This document shows, piece by piece, positions 1 to 5,121 of a stretch of DNA of 6,223 nucleotides; the first letter of the stretch is position 1; every line of letters starts with the position of its first letter. This stretch comes from a bacterium. GTDB lineage: Bacteria > Desulfobacterota > S145-22. Location: contig JALTEW010000387.1 in NCBI GenBank assembly GCA_027073795.1, positions 1 through 6,223 of the forward strand, given 5' to 3'. Position numbers and translations under genes: made by a program. The notes under the pieces are model-generated. The model did no database searches. It saw only the letters and a list, made by a program, of their open reading frames with translations, and was not told where the DNA came from.

Positions 1-57
1 GTTTTGCGCAGAACGCAGGAAAAGCTGGTTTCCCGTGTAAAGGAGAAGGCGTCATGA
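1..57 (+). CDS. 3' end of an unidentified upstream gene (partial)
   Basis: Frame 1 is open from the window edge and ends with TGA at 55-57, giving an 18-residue tail, VLRRTQEKLVSRVKEKAS. The tail is charged and looks like a C-terminal helix. Its stop overlaps the mdh start codon (ATG 54-56) in an ATGA arrangement, the same coupling used twice later in this cluster (3778 and 5118), which favours this frame. A competing frame ends with TAA at 38-40 and gives a less protein-like tail. The product cannot be identified from so few residues. If real, mdh is not the first gene of the operon. Confidence 0.45.
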   Translation, partial: VLRRTQEKLVSRVKEKAS

Positions 58-989
58 AGAAGGCAAGCATCATCGGTGCAGGACATGTTGGAGCAACAGC
101 AGGTCTTTACCTGCTGGAGAAGAAAATTGCCAATGTGGTTCTGGTGGATATCATCGAAGGGCTGCCACAGGGAAAGACGATGGATCTCTCCCACGCCGCC
201 CCTTTAAGGAAATATCTTCATTCCATCGTGGGTGTCAACGATTACGCGGAAATTGCGGACTCCGATGTGGTCGTTATTACGGCGGGATTGCCCAGAAAAC
301 CCGGAATGTCGCGCCTGGACCTGCTTGCTACCAACGCGAAGATCGTGGGAAGCGTGGCAGAACAGGTCAAAACGTATGCCCCTAATGCCGTTGTCATCGT
401 CGTGACCAATCCCCTTGATGTCATGTGTCATGTGGTCAAGGAAGTGACAGGCTTCCCCAAAAACCGTGTCATAGGCATGGCCGGGGTATTGGATTCCACC
501 CGTTTTCGCCTCTTCATCGCCGAGGAGTTAGGGGTGCACTTGAGCGACGTGGTCGCCCTTGTGTTAGGGGGACACGGGGATGACATGGTCCCCCTCCCGA
601 GATATACCTCCGTGTCCGGTATTCCCATCACGGAACTGCTTTCCCCAAATACTATCGAGCGACTTGTAGATCGAACACGCAAGGGAGGTGGTGAGATTGT
701 TGGGCTCCTCAAGGAGGGAAGCGCTTTTTATGCACCCGCTTCCTCCATCACGGAGATGGCTGAGGCTGTTCTTCTGAATATCCGAAGAATCCTGCCGGTT
801 TCTGCCTACCTGGAGGGTGAATACGGGCTTAAAGGGGTTTATGTGGGAGTTCCGGCCATCCTCGGGGAAAATGGAATCGAACGGGTTATCGAGCTCGCCC
901 TGACCTATGATGAAAAAAGTGCCCTCCACGCATCAGCCGACTCCGTCTCCAAATCGGTTGCCCAGTGGGAGGAGATGAAAGGGACTTAA
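54..989 (+). CDS. mdh: NAD-dependent malate dehydrogenase, LDH-like type
   Basis: This cytoplasmic enzyme reversibly oxidises L-malate to oxaloacetate with NAD. The 311-residue length is normal for the LDH-like MDH group. Seen in the sequence: the Rossmann motif GAGHVG at residues 8-13; Asp32 at the end of the second strand, which in this family selects NAD over NADP; the substrate loop GLPRKPGMSR with Arg81 and Arg87, where an Arg at position 81 marks malate rather than lactate specificity; TNPLDVM from residue 119; Asp147 and Arg150 in VLDSTRFR; and catalytic His174 in GGHGDDMVPL. All catalytic and substrate-binding residues expected in the family are present. The start is supported by AAGGAG at 40-45, eight bases upstream. 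The fumarase genes follow after three bases, so the product can be passed directly between malate and fumarate steps. Function is near certain; the in vivo direction is not shown by the sequence. Confidence 0.96.
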   Translation: MKKASIIGAGHVGATAGLYLLEKKIANVVLVDIIEGLPQGKTMDLSHAAPLRKYLHSIVGVNDYAEIADSDVVVITAGLPRKPGMSRLDLLATNAKIVGSVAEQVKTYAPNAVVIVVTNPLDVMCHVVKEVTGFPKNRVIGMAGVLDSTRFRLFIAEELGVHLSDVVALVLGGHGDDMVPLPRYTSVSGIPITELLSPNTIERLVDRTRKGGGEIVGLLKEGSAFYAPASSITEMAEAVLLNIRRILPVSAYLEGEYGLKGVYVGVPAILGENGIERVIELALTYDEKSALHASADSVSKSVAQWEEMKGT

Positions 990-992
990 ACC

Positions 993-1832
993 ATGAAAGA
1001 AATTCCAGTCAGTGAAATTACTGCAACCGTTTCCAGACTCTGTATCGAGGCCAACATTGACTTGGGAAGTGATGTCGAAGAGGCCTTTCGAAGAATGGGA
1101 GAGACGGAGCCCTCTCCAACCGGAAAAGAGGTCCTTAACCTCCTCTTGGAAAACGCCGCCATAGCCCGGGAAGAAAGGATGCCCATCTGCCAGGACACAG
1201 GGCTGGCGGTCATCTTTATGGAGATTGGGCAAGACGTTCATTTCACAGGGGGAGACCTGGAAGCCGCCATTCACGAAGGCGTCCGTCAGGGATATAAAAA
1301 GGGGTACCTGCGAAAATCCACCTGCCATCCCTTTACACGCAAAAACTTGGGCGACAACACGCCTGCTATCATCCACACCCGAATCGTTCCCGGGGACAAG
1401 GTCCATCTCATTGTTGAACCAAAAGGAGGGGGAAGCGAAAACATGAGCCGTGTGGTGATGCTTTCACCCTCCGATGGAATTGAAGGGATCAAGGCTTACG
1501 TCATCCAGCGTGTCAAAGAATCGGGTCCTAACCCATGCCCACCCATTGTCGTAGGGGTCGGAATAGGGGGCACCTTTGAACGTGCCGCTTTTCTGGCTAA
1601 AAAGGCCACCCTGAGACCCATCGGGACGAAAAACCCGGACCCGGACCTGGAAAAATTAGAGTCTGAGATATTTGATGCCGTCAATAAACTCGGCATCGGG
1701 CCAGCAGGTCTGGGAGGTAAAACGACGGCCTTAGCTGTGCATATTGAAATGATGCCGTGCCATATCGCCTCGCTTCCCCTCGCCGTTAACATTCAATGTC
1801 ACGCAGGCCGCCACAAAGAGGCCATCTTATAG
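993..1832 (+). CDS. fumA: Fumarate hydratase class I, alpha subunit
   Basis: This is the N-terminal-type subunit of the two-subunit, oxygen-sensitive [4Fe-4S] fumarase that interconverts fumarate and L-malate. At 279 residues it has the usual length. The three cluster cysteines expected in the family can be placed: Cys66 in CQDTG, Cys182 in NPCPP and Cys269 in QCHAGRH. Asp68 in CQDTG and His257 in PCHIASLPL fall where the class I family has catalytic residues. Other family signatures are RKSTCHPFTRKNLGDNTP, GGGSENMS, GIGGTFERAAFLAKK and GPAGLGGKTTALAV. The related tartrate dehydratase alpha subunit (TtdA) has the same fold, but the adjacent malate dehydrogenase makes fumarase much more likely. 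A purine-rich AAAGGG at 978-983, inside the end of mdh, can serve as ribosome binding site. The beta subunit follows after nine bases. The symbol is used in the two-subunit sense, not for the long E. coli FumA. Confidence 0.95.
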   Translation: MKEIPVSEITATVSRLCIEANIDLGSDVEEAFRRMGETEPSPTGKEVLNLLLENAAIAREERMPICQDTGLAVIFMEIGQDVHFTGGDLEAAIHEGVRQGYKKGYLRKSTCHPFTRKNLGDNTPAIIHTRIVPGDKVHLIVEPKGGGSENMSRVVMLSPSDGIEGIKAYVIQRVKESGPNPCPPIVVGVGIGGTFERAAFLAKKATLRPIGTKNPDPDLEKLESEIFDAVNKLGIGPAGLGGKTTALAVHIEMMPCHIASLPLAVNIQCHAGRHKEAIL

Positions 1833-1841
1833 GGGGTTGTT

Positions 1842-2402
1842 ATGAGTCGTGAAATTAAACTTCAGACCCCTCTCACCGACGCGGATGTAGAATCCCTGCG
1901 TATCGGGGACAGGGTCCTGCTTTCTGGTATCATCTATACCGCCAGGGACGCCGCACACAAGCGTCTGATAAATTTAATGGACGCGGGCAGCCCGCTTCCC
2001 TTCGATCTAAAAGGGGCCGTGATTTACTACGTCGGGCCGGCACCGGCACCACCGGGCAAACCTATTGGTTCCGCGGGCCCCACTACGAGTTACCGGATGG
2101 ATCCCTTTGCCCCCCGTCTTATTGCGGCGGGTCTCAAGGGGATGATTGGCAAGGGAAGCCGCTCCCAGGAAGTTATCGAAGCCGTCAAAAGGTATAAGGC
2201 TATCTACTTCGGCGCCATTGGGGGCGCGGGGGCCCTGATTGCAAAAAGCATTGTCTCAAGTGAAATCATCGCCTATGAAGACCTTGGCCCGGAGGCCATC
2301 CGAAGGTTGGAAGTTAGGAACTTGCCCCTCTTTATCATAAATGATACCTTCGGCGGCGATCTCTATCAGGAAGGGATGGAACAGTATGCACAGGCCCCTT
2401 AG
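1842..2402 (+). CDS. fumB: Fumarate hydratase class I, beta subunit
   Basis: This is the C-terminal-type subunit of the class I fumarase. It pairs with the product of the preceding gene to complete the active site. The 186-residue length is normal. Visible family signatures are TARDAAHKR at residues 33-41, GPAPAPPGKPIGSAGPTTS from residue 65 running into YRMD (84-87), GMIGKG at 100-105, and a C-terminal block from residue 144 containing AYEDLGPEAIRRLEV and INDTFGGDLY. Arg35, Thr81, Arg85 and Lys104 correspond by spacing to residues that contact substrate in structurally studied class I fumarases; this is an alignment by eye. AGGGGG at 1831-1836 lies five bases before the start. The gene ends the carbon-metabolism block, and a 76-base spacer follows. 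Tartrate dehydratase beta is the alternative, less likely next to mdh. Confidence 0.94.
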   Translation: MSREIKLQTPLTDADVESLRIGDRVLLSGIIYTARDAAHKRLINLMDAGSPLPFDLKGAVIYYVGPAPAPPGKPIGSAGPTTSYRMDPFAPRLIAAGLKGMIGKGSRSQEVIEAVKRYKAIYFGAIGGAGALIAKSIVSSEIIAYEDLGPEAIRRLEVRNLPLFIINDTFGGDLYQEGMEQYAQAP

Positions 2403-2410
2403 TGGGCTCA

Positions 2411-2439
2411 GGGTGTTCAGGCACTGCCTGCCTTTACCC
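2411..2439. repeat. Imperfect inverted repeat in the fum-hdr spacer
   Basis: The only spacer of any length between these genes (2403-2478) contains a nested inverted repeat. An outer GGGT (2411-2414) pairs with ACCC (2436-2439), and an inner CAGGCA (2418-2423) pairs with TGCCTG (2425-2430) around a single base, so in RNA the innermost pairs must open to form a loop. An A-rich stretch follows, with no U-tract in the plus-strand transcript, so it does not look like a classical intrinsic terminator. It could be an RNA processing or stability element, or chance. No convincing -35/-10 promoter was seen in the remaining bases before hdrC. Confidence 0.35.
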
Positions 2440-2478
2440 AAATAGAAAAAGAAAATTGGACTGAAACCGAGGTTTGAG

Positions 2479-2889
2479 ATGAAAATTCGTTTGTCACGAG
2501 AGAGGGTCGGGGGTGATTTTGTCAAAAAGGTCGAGATGATCAGCGGACAGGATCTCCTTCAATGTTATCAGTGTGGGAAATGCTCCGCGGGATGCCCTGC
2601 CGCGTTTGAAATGGATGTTCTCCCCTCCCAAGTCATCCGATTGGCCCAGATGGGGCAGGAAGAGGAACTTTCCCAGGTCAACAGCTACTGGATTTGTTTT
2701 TCATGCCAGACCTGCACCGTCCGGTGTCCCCGGGGAGTAGATATTGCCAAGATTATGGAGGCGCTGCGGCTGGTTACCCTGAGGCAGAAAAACAAAAACA
2801 AGGTGGAAGCAACCAACCTTCCACCGGAACTTTTATCAGAGCTTCCCCAGATTGCTATTGTAAGTAACCTGAGAAAGATGAGTGGATAA
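2479..2889 (+). CDS. hdrC: HdrC-like subunit with two [4Fe-4S] clusters
   Basis: This small soluble iron-sulfur protein is related to heterodisulfide reductase subunit C, which carries electrons from HdrA to the catalytic subunit HdrB. In its 136 residues there are two complete cluster motifs: CYQCGKCSAGCP with Cys29, 32, 35 and 39, and CFSCQTCTVRCP with Cys73, 76, 79 and 83. No membrane segment or HdrE/QmoC-type cytochrome b domain is fused to it, so the complex appears cytoplasmic at this point. The start at 2479 has GAGG at 2469-2472. A later ATG at 2536 would remove the FVKKVE stretch that usually precedes the SGQ-CYQCGKC region in HdrC proteins, so the longer start is preferred. The protein ends soon after a LPQIAIVSNLRKMSG tail and is somewhat shorter than methanogen HdrC. 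hdrB begins 13 bases after its stop. Confidence 0.92.
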   Translation: MKIRLSRERVGGDFVKKVEMISGQDLLQCYQCGKCSAGCPAAFEMDVLPSQVIRLAQMGQEEELSQVNSYWICFSCQTCTVRCPRGVDIAKIMEALRLVTLRQKNKNKVEATNLPPELLSELPQIAIVSNLRKMSG

Positions 2890-2896
2890 GGAAGGA
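2890..2896 (+). promoter_or_regulatory. Ribosome binding site that fixes the hdrB start
   Basis: GGAAGGA lies six bases before ATG 2903 and overlaps the last base region just after the hdrC stop (TAA 2887-2889). This placement favours ATG 2903 over the in-frame GTG at 2882, which would overlap the end of hdrC and add seven residues not expected in the family. Confidence 0.75.
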
Positions 2897-2902
2897 TTTC
2901 AC

Positions 2903-3781
2903 ATGAAGATTTCTTACTACCCGGGATGCACCCTGAAAACGAAGGCGAAAGACCTTGAAGATTCCGCAATGGCCGCAGCCAAGGTGTTGGGCATTGAGAT
3001 GGAAGAGCTCCCCAGATGGAACTGTTGTGGCACCGTTTATTCCCTTTCATCAGATGATCTCGTTCACCAATTGGCCCCTATCAGAAACCTGATACGTACC
3101 AAGGAGCAGGGAAGCAGCCGAGTCGTTACCCTCTGTTCCATGTGTTATAATACCTTAAAGCGTGCCAACGAATTTTTCCTCGCAGATGAAGAAAAACGGG
3201 ATCGTATCAATCGCTACCTGGATGAGGAAATTGATTACGAAGGGGATGTTACCGTGGTCCATCTGTTGGAGATCCTCCGGGATGAGATAGGGATGGACAA
3301 GATCAGGGCAGCCGTTAAAAAGCCCCTTACGGGTCTGAAAGTGGCTCCATACTATGGATGCATGCTTTTGCGCCCGGCCTCCATAGGAATCGATGATGTT
3401 GAACGCCCGACGGTTATGGAGGATGTACTACAAACCTTGGGCGCAGAGGTTATTGAAAGTCCCTACAAAACAGAGTGTTGCGGCGCCTACCAGACAGTGA
3501 ACCGAAAGGATGTGGTGGCTGCCTGCGGTCACAACATCCTGACCTCTGCCCAGCAGAATGGGGCCGAGGTCATCGCCCTCAGTTGTCCCCTGTGTGACTT
3601 CAACCTTGACAACCGGCAAAGGGAAATCCAAGAGGTCTATAACGGTTTCCACCCCATGCCGGTCCTGTACTTTACGCAACTGATGGCTATCGCCTTTGGC
3701 CTTGATCCCGGGGTCTGCCGCTTCGAGCTTTCCTATAACGATCCCGTCCCCCTGTTGAAGTCGAAGGGACTGATTGCATGA
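2903..3781 (+). CDS. hdrB: HdrB-like subunit with two CCG cysteine-rich domains
   Basis: This is the catalytic-type subunit of heterodisulfide reductase, which in methanogens reduces the CoM-S-S-CoB disulfide at two noncubane [4Fe-4S] clusters. Starting at ATG 2903 gives 292 residues and the family N-terminus MKISYYPGC. Both CCG motifs are complete. The first has Cys9, Cys41-Cys42, Cys78 and Cys81 (C-x31-CC-x35-C-x2-C). The second has Cys153, Cys192-Cys193, Cys228 and Cys231 (C-x38-CC-x34-C-x2-C). The protein therefore looks catalytically intact rather than a degenerate structural subunit. A longer in-frame GTG start at 2882 exists but lacks family support. The stop overlaps the next start as ATGA. 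Bacteria do not make CoM/CoB by the methanogen route, so the true substrate is unknown. Candidates are another disulfide or thiol carrier, or a partner enzyme that takes electrons directly. Confidence 0.94.
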   Translation: MKISYYPGCTLKTKAKDLEDSAMAAAKVLGIEMEELPRWNCCGTVYSLSSDDLVHQLAPIRNLIRTKEQGSSRVVTLCSMCYNTLKRANEFFLADEEKRDRINRYLDEEIDYEGDVTVVHLLEILRDEIGMDKIRAAVKKPLTGLKVAPYYGCMLLRPASIGIDDVERPTVMEDVLQTLGAEVIESPYKTECCGAYQTVNRKDVVAACGHNILTSAQQNGAEVIALSCPLCDFNLDNRQREIQEVYNGFHPMPVLYFTQLMAIAFGLDPGVCRFELSYNDPVPLLKSKGLIA

Positions 3782-5121
3782 GCCGCAATATTGAAACCAA
3801 GGCCCTCATTATTGGGGGTGGCGTGGCAGGTATCCAGGCGGCTTTGGATATCGCCGACGGGGGCTACCAGGTTATTCTGGTAGAACGGACGCCTTCCATT
3901 GGGGGGCATATGGTTCAACTTTCCGAGGTCTTTCCCACCCTGGACTGTCCCCAGTGTATTCTCACCCCCAAGATGGTCATGTGCGGGCAGCATCCAAACA
4001 TTGACATCAAGGCCTATTGTGAAATCGAGTCGGTAACCGGAGAGGTAGGGAATTTTACGGTCAAGATACGCCACAAGGCAACCTATGTGGACTGGGATGC
4101 GTGCACAGGTTGCGGGCAGTGTGAGCAAAAGTGCCCTACCAAGGTTCCTTCTGAATTTGACCGGTGGCTTGATTTTGGCCCAAGAAAAGCTATCTACAGC
4201 CCATTTGCCCAGGCGGTTCCCAATAAACGGGTCATTGATGCCGACCATTGCCTGAAACTGACGAAGGATAAATGCGGCATCTGCGCCAAGGTTTGCCCCA
4301 CCCAGGCGATTCGCTACGATCAGAAAGACTGGTTCGAGGAGGTCAAGGTTGGGGCTATTATCGTTGCCACAGGCTACGAGCTTTACAAAAAGGAGAACCT
4401 GACCGAATATGCTACCGATCCGGATGTCATTGACGGGCTTGAATTCGAGCGAATCTTATGCCCTTCAGGCCCCACAGCCGGGGTTGTCAAAAGACCCTCG
4501 GACAGCAAAGAACCCCTGGACGTTGTTTTTGTCCAGTGTGCTGGATCGCGGGATCCCGATAAACACCTTCCCTACTGCAGTCGTGTGTGTTGCATGTACT
4601 GCTGTAAGATGGCGATGCTTTATAAACACGCTGTTCCTGACGGGCAGGCCTATATCTTCTATATCGATGTCAGGACAGACGGCAAAGGATATGAGGAATT
4701 CTATCAGCGGGGGGTGGAAGAGGACCGCATTGTCTACCTCCGTGGAAAGGTCTCCAAAATCTTCCGCCAGGGGGAGAAGATCGTTGTTTTTGGAATGGAT
4801 ACCCTTACAGGAAAGCGCGTTGAGGTGGAAGCTGATCTCGTGGTTCTTGCCATGGCCATGATTCCCGATCCTGCGGGGGAAAAGGTGAGAAAGATCTTGA
4901 ACCTGAAAACCGACGATTATGGGTTTATCACGGAAGCACACGCGAAGCTTCACCCTGTGGAGACAGGGATTGACGGAATCTTTGTCGCTGGAACTGCCCA
5001 GGCGCCCAAAGACATCCCCGAAACGGTTGCCCAGGCCGGAGGCGCCGCCAGCAAGGTTCTGTCACTCTTCTCCGGGTATGAGAGAGGCAAGGCATCTAAA
5101 GCGGAGGAGTTGGCAGGATGA
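3778..5121 (+). CDS. hdrA: Short HdrA-like FAD/iron-sulfur subunit (QmoA-like architecture)
   Basis: This is a flavoprotein of the HdrA family, the core subunit that splits or merges electrons in Hdr complexes. Domains in its 447 residues are, in order: FAD-binding motif GGGVAGIQAALDIA from residue 13 with Glu36 after the second strand; a DCPQCILTPKM motif with Cys57 and Cys60; an inserted ferredoxin domain with CTGCGQCEQKCP (Cys109, 112, 115, 119) and a second set at Cys158, 166, 169, 173; the flavin-proximal motif Cys254-x12-Cys267-x3-Cys271-Cys272; and the closing FAD motif GIFVAGTAQAPKDIPETVAQ near residues 400-419. Missing relative to a full-length methanogen HdrA are the roughly 140-residue N-terminal cluster domain and the C-terminal ferredoxin domain, as in QmoA of sulfate reducers. 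The start overlaps the hdrB stop (ATGA), with GAAGGGA at 3763-3769. An extra Cys275-Cys276 pair follows the flavin-proximal motif. Confidence 0.93.
   Translation: MSRNIETKALIIGGGVAGIQAALDIADGGYQVILVERTPSIGGHMVQLSEVFPTLDCPQCILTPKMVMCGQHPNIDIKAYCEIESVTGEVGNFTVKIRHKATYVDWDACTGCGQCEQKCPTKVPSEFDRWLDFGPRKAIYSPFAQAVPNKRVIDADHCLKLTKDKCGICAKVCPTQAIRYDQKDWFEEVKVGAIIVATGYELYKKENLTEYATDPDVIDGLEFERILCPSGPTAGVVKRPSDSKEPLDVVFVQCAGSRDPDKHLPYCSRVCCMYCCKMAMLYKHAVPDGQAYIFYIDVRTDGKGYEEFYQRGVEEDRIVYLRGKVSKIFRQGEKIVVFGMDTLTGKRVEVEADLVVLAMAMIPDPAGEKVRKILNLKTDDYGFITEAHAKLHPVETGIDGIFVAGTAQAPKDIPETVAQAGGAASKVLSLFSGYERGKASKAEELAG
5103..5109 (+). promoter_or_regulatory. Ribosome binding site of the second hdrA
   Basis: GGAGGAG lies inside the end of the preceding coding region, eight bases before ATG 5118. 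It is one of the strongest Shine-Dalgarno matches in the window and confirms that the ATGA overlap is a genuine start, so the two HdrA proteins are separate chains and not a frameshifted fusion. Confidence 0.7.

Noticed and set aside
1..40. Upstream gene ending at TAA 38-40
   Set aside because: The alternative frame ending at 55-57 overlaps the mdh start in the same ATGA manner as other junctions and has a more protein-like tail, although this frame cannot be excluded.
933..1406. 157-codon minus-strand open frame
   Set aside because: It lies wholly opposite the well-supported mdh end and fumarase alpha gene and has no recognisable motif; it is a shadow of the plus-strand coding.
2411..2455. 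Rho-independent terminator after the fumarase genes
   Set aside because: The hairpin is imperfect and followed by A-rich sequence, not T-rich, on the plus strand.
2882..2902. GTG 2882 as start of hdrB
   Set aside because: It overlaps the hdrC end and adds seven residues absent from the family; ATG 2903 has a strong ribosome binding site and gives the expected MKISYYPGC start.
3733..4248. 171-codon minus-strand open frame
   Set aside because: It lies antisense to hdrB and hdrA, including the conserved ferredoxin motifs, and shows no domain of its own.
4409..4953. Overlapping open frames of 150 codons (plus) and 162 codons (minus) inside hdrA
   Set aside because: The correct frame here encodes the conserved HdrA flavin-proximal motif without interruption, so the others are chance openings.
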